Positions 56,281 through 64,000 of a stretch of DNA of 64,000 bases are shown piece after piece (position 1 is the stretch's first letter; each line of letters starts with the position of its first letter). The stretch is from Bacteroides eggerthii (GTDB lineage Bacteria > Bacteroidota > Bacteroidia > Bacteroidales > Bacteroidaceae): assembly GCF_025146565.1 (NCBI RefSeq), contig NZ_CP102258.1, forward strand, positions 2,140,001 through 2,204,000, written 5' to 3'. Under the pieces are notes generated by a model. That model was not told the origin of the DNA, did no database searches, and saw only the letters and a list, made by a program, of their open reading frames with translations. The translations under genes were made by a program, and so were the position numbers.

Positions 56281-57297
56281 ATGTTTGATCGTAGGAACAT
56301 AAGACGTATTTATTTGAATATAACAGAGAAAACAAAGGACTTTCTGCTCAGTGATAAGAGCAGGGAGTTCTTTGTTTTTTTATTTTTCTTCTTTGTAGCC
56401 GGAGGCTTTTGGCTGTTACAGACATTGAATAACGATTATGAAGCCGAGTTCTCCATCCCGGTACGTCTGCGTGGAGTGCCTAACAATACGATGATAACTT
56501 CAGAACCGGCTTCCGAACTCCGGATTAAGGTGAAGGATAAAGGAACGGTTCTCCTTAATTATATGTTGGGAAAAAGTTTCTATCCGATTTCTCTCGACTT
56601 CTCTGATTATAAAGATGCCGGCAATCATGTGCGGGTGTACGCTTCTCAATTTGAGAAGAAAGTGTTGAGCCAGTTGAGTGTTTCAACGCGCTTGCTCTCC
56701 ATGAAGCCGGATACGCTGGAGTACATTTATGCAACCGGAGTGTCCAAGCTGGTCCCCGTAAAATTGGCGGGAAAGGTCAGTGCCGGTCGCCAGTATTATT
56801 TATCGGATACGGTTTTCAGTCCGGATTCGGTTCTGGCATATGCGCCGGAGGGCGTATTAGATACGATAACTGCTGCCTATACACAGCATGTTGAACTGGA
56901 GAATATTTCGGACACATTGAAGCAGCAGGTCTCTTTACTTACCCGGAGGGGAGTGAAATTTGTGCCGGCTTCTATTGAGATGATGCTTCCGGTAGATATT
57001 TATACTGAGAAGACGGTGGAGGTGCCGTTGCATGGCATAAACTTCCCGGCCGATAAAGTGTTGCGTGCTTTCCCGTCCAAGGTTCAGGTCACTTTTCAGG
57101 TGGGGCTTAGCCGCTTCCGTCAGATAACGGCGGATGATTTCCATATGAATGTTTCCTACGAGGAGTTGTTGCGGTTGGGTTCGGACAAGTACACAGTAAA
57201 GCTGAAGAATGTTCCTGAAGGAGTGAGTCAGGTGCGCTTTAATCCGGAGCAAGTCGATTTTCTCATAGAACAGATTACTTCTCATTATGACCATTAG
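56281..57297 (+). CDS. YbbR-like (CdaR family) membrane-anchored protein
   Basis: A 338-residue protein with one N-terminal membrane helix (about 30-50; [17 protein letters not shown]) and three to four extracytoplasmic YbbR-like beta domains. In Firmicutes CdaR regulates the c-di-AMP cyclase CdaA, but no cdaA is in this window, so the partner is unknown. It overlaps coaE by 11 bp. Confidence 0.88.
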   Translation: MFDRRNIRRIYLNITEKTKDFLLSDKSREFFVFLFFFFVAGGFWLLQTLNNDYEAEFSIPVRLRGVPNNTMITSEPASELRIKVKDKGTVLLNYMLGKSFYPISLDFSDYKDAGNHVRVYASQFEKKVLSQLSVSTRLLSMKPDTLEYIYATGVSKLVPVKLAGKVSAGRQYYLSDTVFSPDSVLAYAPEGVLDTITAAYTQHVELENISDTLKQQVSLLTRRGVKFVPASIEMMLPVDIYTEKTVEVPLHGINFPADKVLRAFPSKVQVTFQVGLSRFRQITADDFHMNVSYEELLRLGSDKYTVKLKNVPEGVSQVRFNPEQVDFLIEQITSHYDH

Positions 57298-57901
57298 GAT
57301 AGGTATAACCGGCGGCATTGGCAGCGGCAAAAGCGTTGTATCCCGACTGCTGGAAGTGATGGGAATACCTGTCTATATTTCCGATGTGGAGACCAAGCAA
57401 CTTATGATGACTGACACTTGCATCCGCAGTGAGTTGACTTCCTTGTTGGGCAAAGAGGCATATGCCGGCGGAGCATTGAATAAACCCTTGCTCGCTTCCT
57501 ATCTTTTCGGCAGTCCCGGGCATGCCCGGCAAATTAACGGAATTATTCATCCGCGTGTGAAAGAAGATTTCAGGCAATGGCTTCGGCGGCGTGCAACCTG
57601 TTCTATGGCAGGTATTGAGTCTGCTATTCTGATAGAGGCGGGATTTGCAGGTGAAGTGGATGTGGTTGTTATGGTCTATGCTCCCGAAGAAATACGGGTG
57701 CAACGCGCCATGAAACGGGATGCTTCCTCGCGTGAACTGATAGAAAAGCGTATCCGCAGCCAAATGAGTGATGAAGAAAAGCGCGGACAGGCAGATTTTG
57801 TGATAGTGAATGATGGTGAAACACCGTTAATTCCGCAGGTTTTAGCTTTAATCACTTTCCTGTCTCAAAATAATACCTATCTTTGCCCACCGAAAAAATA
57901 A
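57287..57901 (+). CDS. coaE: Dephospho-CoA kinase
   Basis: Catalyses the last step of coenzyme A synthesis. The 204-residue P-loop kinase starts [16 protein letters not shown] (P-loop at 9-16), with [20 protein letters not shown] and the LID segment [22 protein letters not shown], ending with the ADFVIVNDG pattern. It overlaps the ybbR-like gene by 11 bp. Confidence 0.97.
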   Translation: MTIRIGITGGIGSGKSVVSRLLEVMGIPVYISDVETKQLMMTDTCIRSELTSLLGKEAYAGGALNKPLLASYLFGSPGHARQINGIIHPRVKEDFRQWLRRRATCSMAGIESAILIEAGFAGEVDVVVMVYAPEEIRVQRAMKRDASSRELIEKRIRSQMSDEEKRGQADFVIVNDGETPLIPQVLALITFLSQNNTYLCPPKK

Positions 57902-57929
57902 ACTACTAATTACAAAAACAGAATATACT

Positions 57930-58361
57930 ATGTTGAAGACTATTTTGTCTATTTCCGGTAAACCGGGATTGTATAAGCTCATTTCTCAGGGAAAGAATAT
58001 GTTGATTGTAGAGTCGCTCGTTGACAAGAAACGTTTCCCTGCCTATGGCAATGAAAAGATTATCTCTTTAGGTGATATCGCCATGTATACAGATGCAGAT
58101 GAAGTGCCTTTGAAAGATGTGCTTCTTTCAATGAAGAAGAAAGAAAACGGCGCTGCTGTGGCATTGGATGTGAAAAAGGCTTCTGTAAAAGAACTTCAGG
58201 CCTATTTGGCAGAAGTGTTGCCTAACTTTGATCGCGACCGCGTATATGTATCGGATATTAAAAAACTGATTACTTGGTATAATCTGCTGGTAGCAAGCGG
58301 CATGACGGATTTTGAAGAAGTTGCCGAAGAAGCTGCGGAAAAAGAGGCTGCTGCCGAATAA
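57930..58361 (+). CDS. DUF5606 family protein
   Basis: A 143-residue protein. It starts MLKTILSISGKPGLYKLISQGKNMLIVESL, has the SH3-like/PUR-like strand pattern, then a helical segment (KDVLLSMKKKENGAAVALDVK, SVKELQAYLAEVLPNFDRDRVYVSDIKKLITWYNLL) and an Ala/Glu tail. It matches DUF5606, conserved in Bacteroidota next to coaE. Function unknown. Confidence 0.88.
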   Translation: MLKTILSISGKPGLYKLISQGKNMLIVESLVDKKRFPAYGNEKIISLGDIAMYTDADEVPLKDVLLSMKKKENGAAVALDVKKASVKELQAYLAEVLPNFDRDRVYVSDIKKLITWYNLLVASGMTDFEEVAEEAAEKEAAAE

Positions 58362-58471
58362 TCTGTTTCGGATTCCGACATCCGGCTTTTATTTTTCTTA
58401 CTCTCACCTCTCACTTTTTCGTATGCATTCCCCTTGTTTTCCGGGGAGGCGGGTGTTATGAGTGGAAACCA

Positions 58472-58515
58472 AATACTCCTAATAAGCCACCTGAAACAGG
58501 CTTATTAGGAGTATT
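58472..58515. terminator. Bidirectional terminator between DUF5606 gene and prmA
   Basis: Perfect 17-bp arms (58472-58488 and 58499-58515) with a 10-nt loop; AT-rich ends. Confidence 0.92.
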
Positions 58516-58537
58516 TGCAGTATTATACTTCGGGTGC

Positions 58538-59380
58538 TTATAATGCAAACTTAACAGCCGCCCAACGGTTCTTTTCCCGGTGATGTACAAACCGCAGCCC
58601 GTTACGTTCGGCTTCTGCTTGTATCACAGGTATGTCGTTTACGTAGAAGCCACTCATATATAACTCTGATCCAGACCGCATGCAACGTACATATTGCTTC
58701 ATGTCGTTCAGCAGGATATTACGGTTGATATTGGCGATGACCACATCAAAAGGCCCTTTTCCTTCCAGTGCGGAAGCATCTCCCTGGAATACGGAAATAC
58801 GGTCTACGCCATTTAGCTCGATGTTTTCAAGTGAATTGCGTACGCACCATTCGTCTATATCGATAGCTGTGCAGGGAGCAGCACCACGCATGCGTGCCAA
58901 TATGGCGAGGATAGATGTTCCGCAGCCCATATCGAGCAAGGACTTGCCTTGAAGGTCGCTGTCCAGCAGTTCACCGATGATGAGACTGGTGGTTTCGTGG
59001 TGGCCTGTACCGAATGCCATTTGAGGATTGATGACGATGTCGTAGTCAGCTTGCGGGATGTCATGGTGGAATGTGCTATGAATGACGCAGCGATCGCCAA
59101 TGATAATGGGTTGGAAGAAATTCTTTTCCCATTCTTCATTCCAGTCTTTATCTTCTGCTTCCCGGTAGGTATATTCCACTTGTGTGTCGGAAAGAGGGAA
59201 ATCAGCAATAGCTTCCTTGAGGGAAGATTCATTGTATAGATCTTTTTGGATGTAGGCGGCGATGCCGTCAGGTTGCTCTACAAAGCTCTCAAAGCCCACC
59301 TCGCCCAATACGGCGGACAAAACATCGTTGACAGTTTCTGTACATGGGGTGGTATGGAAGATAAATTCTAAATATTTCAT
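58538..59380 (-). CDS. prmA: Ribosomal protein L11 methyltransferase
   Basis: Trimethylates L11 using S-adenosylmethionine. The start at 59380 (MKYLEFIFHTTPCTETV) is chosen: the longer ORF begins upstream of the -7 box. The 280-residue protein has an N-terminal substrate domain and the class I methyltransferase core with LLDMGCGTSILAILARMRGA and DVVIANINRNILLND (the NPPY-like motif). Transcribed alone. Confidence 0.94.
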   Translation of the reverse strand: MKYLEFIFHTTPCTETVNDVLSAVLGEVGFESFVEQPDGIAAYIQKDLYNESSLKEAIADFPLSDTQVEYTYREAEDKDWNEEWEKNFFQPIIIGDRCVIHSTFHHDIPQADYDIVINPQMAFGTGHHETTSLIIGELLDSDLQGKSLLDMGCGTSILAILARMRGAAPCTAIDIDEWCVRNSLENIELNGVDRISVFQGDASALEGKGPFDVVIANINRNILLNDMKQYVRCMRSGSELYMSGFYVNDIPVIQAEAERNGLRFVHHREKNRWAAVKFAL

Positions 59381-59457
59381 CGGAATATAATTGTTTGTTA
59401 AATGCAAAAGGCAGGCGTAGGAGCGAAACCTATTTCTGCGTATATTTGTTTTGGATA

Positions 59458-59540
59458 CAAAGATAAGGTGCATTTAGGGAAATCCCTATAAATCTTTGGG
59501 GAAAATCTTCTGCATGGGACAAATTACGGCGTTATCTTTG
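59458..59540. promoter_or_regulatory. Divergent -7 boxes for prmA and the W/G-rich protein gene
   Basis: TATCTTTG on minus at 59465-59458 (prmA) and TATCTTTG on plus at 59533-59540, 40 bases before the next ATG. Confidence 0.65.
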
Positions 59541-59579
59541 TGACGTGGATAAAGTATAGAATTGTAAACCATAAACCAA

Positions 59580-60899
59580 ATGAATATGAAAAAGATTGTT
59601 TTTTTATCGCTTTTGGCATTGTGCCTTCCAGGGGTGCTTTCCGCTCAAAGTATAGATGACGACCTTTACTACGTGCCTTCCAAGAAGAAAGAAGAGAAGG
59701 TGGAGAAAAAGAAGACTCCGGCTGCCGATGCAGTTGTAGTGAAGACAAATGCGCCGACTACGGTTTATGCGTCGCCGGGCAATACAACGATTGTGGTGAA
59801 GGACCGTAAAGGGAATATTCGTGATGTGGACGAGTACAACCGTCGGTATGACTCCAAGAACTATGAATTCTCGCAGGAGAATGATACGCTTTATATAGAT
59901 GAGAAAGAGTATGACGGTCTGGATGGGGAATGGGTAAACGGCTTTGACGGTTCGGAAGATGATTATGAATATGCCACACGAATTATCCGTTTCCGTAATC
60001 CCCGCTATGCAATCAGTATCAGCAGCCCGTTGTATTGGGATGTTGTCTACGGATTGAACTCATGGGACTGGAACGTATATACGGACGGATTATATGCCTA
60101 CGCATTTCCGACATTTACCAACCGCTTATGGTGGGATTGGCGGTATAACTCCTATGGCTGGGGTGGCTATCCCTATTATGGCTGGGGCTGGAACAGCTGG
60201 TACGGTCCGGGCTGGGGTTTTGGCTGGAGCGTAGGTTGGGGCGGCTGGTATGGTGGCTGGTGGGGACATCACCATCACTATCATCCCGGATATTATCCCG
60301 GTGGAGGACACTGGGGTGGGGGATATTGGCCACGTAATACGTATACGTACCGTCGTTCTTCGGGAGCAAGCAGTTACCGCAATTCTTCTTCAACAGTCCG
60401 CAGGTCAGGTTCAAGCGTAGCTCGCAGGGATGCAGGTTCTGCTGTCCGTTCTTCAGGAACCTCCTCTTATAGAAGAAGCGGACAAAGCGGTACGACAACC
60501 AGACGCGTGGTGGGCACGCGCTCATCGGGCACACGCAGCGGGGTAACCACTCGTACGGATGCCTCTTCCACACGACGCAGTGTATATACCCGTCCAAGTA
60601 GTACAAGGGTAGGGACTTCATCCGTAGGGGAATCACGCAGAAGCGGAAGTGGTGTAAATGCCACAGGAACAAGACGCTCAGCAACAGGAAGCTCCTCTAC
60701 CTATAATCGTGGTAGCTCCACATCGCCAACGCGCACTTATTCTACCGGAAACAGCAACCGTCGTTCCTATACACCTGTGCAAAACACCCCTACCCGCAGT
60801 TATTCTTCGGGCGGTGGCAGCAGCTCACGTAGCTATTCCAGCGGTGGCGGTTCTACCCGTTCATCTGGTGGTGGCGGTGGTTCTTCAAGAAGAAGATAG
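59580..60899 (+). CDS. Secreted low-complexity protein, Trp/Gly- then Arg/Ser/Gly-rich
   Basis: I do not recognise a functional family. The 439-residue protein has a signal peptide (about 3-23, ending LSAQS; ATG at 59586 is an equally good start). An ordinary domain follows (about 24-170), with repeated Tyr/Asp and an EDDYEYATRIIRFRNPRYAISIS segment. Next is a Trp/Gly/Tyr/His-rich stretch (about 180-250; WGWNSWYGPGWGFGW, HHHHYHPGYYPGGGHWGGGYW). A roughly 190-residue Arg/Ser/Gly/Thr disordered tail ends GGGGGSSRRR. Such tails can bind nucleic acid, sulfated glycan or drive condensation, but that is speculation. It precedes a FadL-type porin by 33 bp and may share its transcript. Confidence 0.8.
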   Translation: MNMKKIVFLSLLALCLPGVLSAQSIDDDLYYVPSKKKEEKVEKKKTPAADAVVVKTNAPTTVYASPGNTTIVVKDRKGNIRDVDEYNRRYDSKNYEFSQENDTLYIDEKEYDGLDGEWVNGFDGSEDDYEYATRIIRFRNPRYAISISSPLYWDVVYGLNSWDWNVYTDGLYAYAFPTFTNRLWWDWRYNSYGWGGYPYYGWGWNSWYGPGWGFGWSVGWGGWYGGWWGHHHHYHPGYYPGGGHWGGGYWPRNTYTYRRSSGASSYRNSSSTVRRSGSSVARRDAGSAVRSSGTSSYRRSGQSGTTTRRVVGTRSSGTRSGVTTRTDASSTRRSVYTRPSSTRVGTSSVGESRRSGSGVNATGTRRSATGSSSTYNRGSSTSPTRTYSTGNSNRRSYTPVQNTPTRSYSSGGGSSSRSYSSGGGSTRSSGGGGGSSRRR

Positions 60900-60932
60900 G
60901 TATTAGTATTAATAGAAAAAGATTAGTAGGAT

Positions 60933-62627
60933 ATGAAAAATATAATAACTTTGGCTGCTTTGGGGTTGCTGATTGCAGCTCCAATGAGTGCACAGACTGT
61001 GTACGATGCTGCTAAGATAACTAATAAGGATTTAAACGGTACGGCACGCTTTGTTGGTATGGGCGGTGCCATGGGAGCATTGGGAGGTGACATCTCCACT
61101 ATCGGCACAAACCCTGCCGGTATAGGTGTTTACCGCAGTAATGATGCAATGGTGTCATTCGGATTTTCTTCCTACGGTACGGAAAGTAACTATGTGGGAA
61201 ACAAGATGAATTCCGATAAAATGAGGGCTTCATTTGATAATGCCGGTTTTGTGCTTTCTTCAAAGATAGGTAATGCTACGGCTTTGCGTTATGTGAATTT
61301 CGGCTTTAATTACCATAAGGCAAAATCTTTCTATAAGAATATGTCTATGGGCGGTAATCTGGGAGATTATACGCAGACCGACTACATGGCTGCACAAGCC
61401 GGAGGTATCAAGGATTGGTCCGGTGACATTTATACTGATCCGGAGGTGGGGTGGCTGTCTGCATTGGGATACGATGGTTATCTTATCACCGATCTTATTG
61501 CTCATAACGGACAGGGCGATGTTCCTTCCGGCTATGTCCCCTATATGGTAGGGGGTAAGCAGGTGAAAAACCTGAATGGTGATTTAGTATATATTACTCC
61601 GGGTGAATATGGAGGGATGTTTTGGGGAGGAAATGGAAGTTTCCGTTCGGAAGAGCGTGGCGGTATCGACCAGTATGATTTCAACATTTCATTCAATATC
61701 AACGACCGGGTATATTTAGGTGTGACTGTGGGAGCCTATGCCATAGATTATAGCAAATATACTTTTTATGATGAGAACTATCTGGATAAGGCAGGAAATG
61801 CTACCGGACAAGGCTATAATTTGCAGAGCTGGAACAAAATACATGGTTCCGGTTTTGATGTGAAATTCGGAGCCATTATACGTCCTTTTGAATATTCTCC
61901 ATTAAAAATCGGATTAGCCATTCATACGCCCACTTATTATAATCTGGACTATAAGACGAATGCCCGTCTGGAGTCGGACGTGCTGAATGATTTGGATATA
62001 GCCAATGAGTCGGAGGTGGGTAGTGGTGTGATAGGTCAGTATAATGTAGACACTTACGATATATTGAAAGGAGATATGGTGCGCCAGTTCCAGCTTCAGA
62101 CGCCATGGACTTATAATGTAAGCTTGGGATATACCATCGGTAAGGATCTGGCATTAGGCGTTGAGTATGAATATCAGGACTATTCTTCTATGAAGTTTAA
62201 AGATCAGGAGGGCTACTCCGATACCTTTGGATACGAAAACAGCACCACTTCCATGCTGAAAGGGGTGAGCACCATTCGTCTGGGTGCTGAATATAAGGTT
62301 ATTCCTCAGTTTGCTTTGCGTGCAGGCTATAATTATACGTCCGCTATCTTCAATAGTGATGCATATAAAGATCTGCCTTATAACTCTATTCAGACCGATA
62401 CGGATTTTGCAAATACAAAAGCGCTGAGCAACTATACATTAGGTATCGGCTATCGCGGCTCTATGTTCTATGCTGATTTGGCCTATAAGTATTCTTCTTA
62501 TAAAGAGGATTTCCACCCGTTCATCAATGCCTATATGGATGGAGAACAATTGGTGATAGGTTCTCCTGAAGCGAAAGTAAAGAATACCCGTAGTCAGGTA
62601 CTGTTGACTTTAGGTCTGCGTTTCTAA
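60933..62627 (+). CDS. Outer-membrane OMPP1/FadL/TodX-type channel protein
   Basis: A 564-residue beta-barrel for uptake of hydrophobic compounds. It has a signal peptide (1-21, ending MSAQ), the N-terminal hatch-type motif FVGMGGAMGALGGDISTIGTNPAGIGVYR, many aromatic-flanked strands and a C-terminal aromatic residue (LLTLGLRF). The substrate, fatty acid, haem precursor or aromatic, is not readable. Confidence 0.88.
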   Translation: MKNIITLAALGLLIAAPMSAQTVYDAAKITNKDLNGTARFVGMGGAMGALGGDISTIGTNPAGIGVYRSNDAMVSFGFSSYGTESNYVGNKMNSDKMRASFDNAGFVLSSKIGNATALRYVNFGFNYHKAKSFYKNMSMGGNLGDYTQTDYMAAQAGGIKDWSGDIYTDPEVGWLSALGYDGYLITDLIAHNGQGDVPSGYVPYMVGGKQVKNLNGDLVYITPGEYGGMFWGGNGSFRSEERGGIDQYDFNISFNINDRVYLGVTVGAYAIDYSKYTFYDENYLDKAGNATGQGYNLQSWNKIHGSGFDVKFGAIIRPFEYSPLKIGLAIHTPTYYNLDYKTNARLESDVLNDLDIANESEVGSGVIGQYNVDTYDILKGDMVRQFQLQTPWTYNVSLGYTIGKDLALGVEYEYQDYSSMKFKDQEGYSDTFGYENSTTSMLKGVSTIRLGAEYKVIPQFALRAGYNYTSAIFNSDAYKDLPYNSIQTDTDFANTKALSNYTLGIGYRGSMFYADLAYKYSSYKEDFHPFINAYMDGEQLVIGSPEAKVKNTRSQVLLTLGLRF

Positions 62628-62673
62628 AAAAGATTGTATTTCCATTGCAAATAATCTTTTATTGCATTTGAAG

Positions 62674-62709
62674 AAATCCCCGGTGCAGTTCATTGTACCG
62701 GGGATTTTT
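62674..62709 (+). terminator. Terminator after the FadL-type gene
   Basis: Perfect 11-bp arms (62674-62684 and 62697-62707) ending in a T-run. Confidence 0.93.
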
Positions 62710-62859
62710 GCTAAAATAACTATATACTGCCTTACAGCAAAGCCCTCTATAAACAATTATAATGCTTATGGGGGGCTTATAATTTTAATATGCTTTACTG
62801 CTCTCTACTGCTAACAAGGATTCACACTGTAAGCAATATATAGTTACCTTTGCTAATAA

Positions 62860-62888
62860 AAAAAGGCTTGCAATCTGCAAGCCTTTTT
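62860..62888 (-). terminator. Terminator after rubrerythrin
   Basis: Perfect 13-bp arms (62860-62872 and 62876-62888) with a 3-nt loop. On minus the stem is followed by a T-run; on plus the stem itself ends in T5. A plus-strand TACCTTTG box at 62845-62852 lies only 8 bp before it, so any RNA started there would be very short. Confidence 0.9.
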
Positions 62889-62910
62889 AGATGGTATCTG
62901 TTTTTTCAGA

Positions 62911-63468
62911 TTATTTCTTGAAATAACGATTGTACAGACCTTCGAAGCCTTTACCATGACGAGCTTCGTCCTTAGCCATTTCATGAACTGTGTCATGGAT
63001 AGCATCCAGGTTCAATGCTTTAGCGCGGGTAGCGATACGCTTTTTGTCTTCGCAAGCGCCTGATTCAGCGTTCATTCTCTTTTCAAGGTTGGTCTTAGTG
63101 TCCCATACACAGTCGCCCAGCAATTCAGCAAATTTGGAAGCGTGTTCTGCTTCTTCCCATGCATAACGCTTGAATGCTTCAGCTACTTCAGGATAACCTT
63201 CGCGGTCTGCCTGACGGCTCATTGCAAGGTACATACCAACTTCTGTACATTCGCCCATGAAGTGGTTGTTCAAATCCTTAATCATTTCGTCGTCGCAGCC
63301 TTTAGCTACACCGATAACATGTTCGTCGGCAAAAACCAACGGACCACCTGCCTGTGCTTCTTCTACTTCAACGAATTTGCTTGCAGGAGCTTTACACAGA
63401 GGACATTTCTCAGGAGCTGCGTCTCCTTCATATACGTAACCGCAGACAGTACATCTAAATTTTTTCAT
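62911..63468 (-). CDS. rbr: Rubrerythrin, rubredoxin-first (reverse) type
   Basis: Reduces hydrogen peroxide in anaerobes. The 185-residue protein has an N-terminal rubredoxin iron centre ([20 protein letters not shown], Cys pairs at about 7/10 and 22/25), then a four-helix diiron domain with two Glu-x-x-His sites ([26 protein letters not shown] and [11 protein letters not shown]). The rubredoxin-first order is the reverse of classical rubrerythrin. Next to a Fur/PerR-type regulator transcribed in the same direction, 26 bp apart, so probably one peroxide-responsive operon. Confidence 0.96.
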   Translation of the reverse strand: MKKFRCTVCGYVYEGDAAPEKCPLCKAPASKFVEVEEAQAGGPLVFADEHVIGVAKGCDDEMIKDLNNHFMGECTEVGMYLAMSRQADREGYPEVAEAFKRYAWEEAEHASKFAELLGDCVWDTKTNLEKRMNAESGACEDKKRIATRAKALNLDAIHDTVHEMAKDEARHGKGFEGLYNRYFKK

Positions 63469-63494
63469 TTTACTTCAGATTTTAATTAGTTGAA

Positions 63495-63929
63495 TTAGTT
63501 ATTCGTTATTTTAGTTAACTGTTCACTTTCCAAACAATTCTTGCAGATACCTTTATAATAATAATGGATCTCTTGTACATCATGGCCGTCCATGTCCATA
63601 TCTTCCACTTGCTTGATATTGGCATTATATTCCAAATCGTATATTTTGCCGCATTGTTTACACAAGAAATGGGCATGAGGGCTGGTCTCTGCATCGTAGC
63701 AGGTATTCCGTTCGTCAATTGTCAGTGTCTGTGCAGCACCTTGCTCGCTCAAAAGTTTCAAAGTGTTGTAGACAGTGGTCTTGGACAATGTGGGAATGGA
63801 AGGAGCAAGAGCCGTATAGATTTCGTCTACACTGGGATGTGTACGATGCTCCATCAGATAGCTCATAATGGCTATGCGCTGCACTGACGGTTTTATGTTG
63901 TGATTTTGCAATCGCTTTATTACATCCAT
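63495..63929 (-). CDS. Fur family regulator, PerR-like
   Basis: A 144-residue winged-helix repressor. The N-terminal DNA-binding domain (about 1-80) includes PSVQRIAIMSYL and SKTTVYNTLKLLSEQG as the recognition helix. The C-terminal metal domain has HAHFLCKQCGKIYDLEY and a second CxxC in GICKNCLES for the structural zinc. Its close link with rubrerythrin favours peroxide sensing (PerR) over iron (Fur). A possible imperfect palindrome (about 63940-63960) upstream could be the autoregulatory operator. Confidence 0.9.
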   Translation of the reverse strand: MDVIKRLQNHNIKPSVQRIAIMSYLMEHRTHPSVDEIYTALAPSIPTLSKTTVYNTLKLLSEQGAAQTLTIDERNTCYDAETSPHAHFLCKQCGKIYDLEYNANIKQVEDMDMDGHDVQEIHYYYKGICKNCLESEQLTKITNN

Positions 63930-63976
63930 ATCATCTATAATTCAAACTTGTAATAATTACATTTTTAATTCTCTTG

Positions 63977-63984
63977 CAAAGATA
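63977..63984 (-). promoter_or_regulatory. -7 box of the regulator-rubrerythrin operon
   Basis: TATCTTTG on minus, 48 bases before the regulator ATG. Confidence 0.65.
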
Positions 63985-64000
63985 GATACTTCTTTGATTT

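Overview
The window is a chromosomal segment of a Bacteroides-type gut anaerobe (phylum Bacteroidota). Several things support this. Promoters carry the Bacteroides -7 box TAnnTTTG rather than a sigma-70 -10 box, and starts lack purine-rich Shine-Dalgarno sites. The gene families are typical of the genus: BACON/DUF4595 lipoprotein, DUF6048/DUF6452, DUF4199, DUF3276, DUF5606, HU-like DNA-binding protein, SusA/SusB-like starch enzymes, type B L31, reverse-type rubrerythrin. A methylmalonyl-CoA decarboxylase operon fits propionate fermentation. No rRNA, CRISPR array, prophage or conjugative module is visible.

Layout: 1-4700 holds the 3' part of a PepSY-like gene, sdaA, mutS2 and tRNA-Ser. 4.7-10.1 kb holds an orphan GH2 enzyme and a decayed insertion sequence with recognisable terminal repeats. 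10.2-16.0 kb, between the IS and the 3' end of mnmE, is the accessory island: a 1255-residue SF2 helicase with a C-terminal PD-(D/E)XK-like nuclease signature, coupled by a TAATG overlap to a 665-residue protein whose C-terminus looks PIWI/Argonaute-like. The pair resembles DdmDE-type (or pPIWI-type) anti-plasmid defence and is the most interesting item here. 16-29.7 kb is housekeeping: mnmE, udp, floA/nfeD/TPR, ttcA, apbE, mntP, an envelope cluster, SRP RNA with tRNA-Thr, enolase and crcB.

29.7-30.3 kb is a gene-free stretch with two unusual periodic arrays, a 22-bp iteron-like array and a roughly 55-bp periodic motif, upstream of an HU-like gene. 30.9-48.5 kb holds carbohydrate and central metabolism: GH97, a PurF-like phosphoribosyltransferase without the glutaminase cysteine, pepT, gcvT, rpmE2, a BACON lipoprotein, a secreted EEP enzyme, fructose-bisphosphate aldolase, a GH13 enzyme, and the mce-mmdA-mmdD-mmdC-mmdB operon, which epimerises and decarboxylates methylmalonyl-CoA while pumping sodium. 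48.7-64 kb holds an antiporter, HIT protein, Gfo/Idh oxidoreductase, hslR-like/pth/rplY, DUF3276, nusB-yajC-ybbR-coaE-DUF5606, prmA, a W/G- then R/S/G-rich secreted protein, a FadL-type porin, and a PerR-like regulator next to rubrerythrin.

Most convergent gene pairs are separated by strong bidirectional hairpin terminators, listed individually. Start codons were moved downstream of the longest ORF where family N-termini, signal peptides or the position of a -7 promoter box argued for it. All functional calls come from motif reading and memory of families; no search was run.
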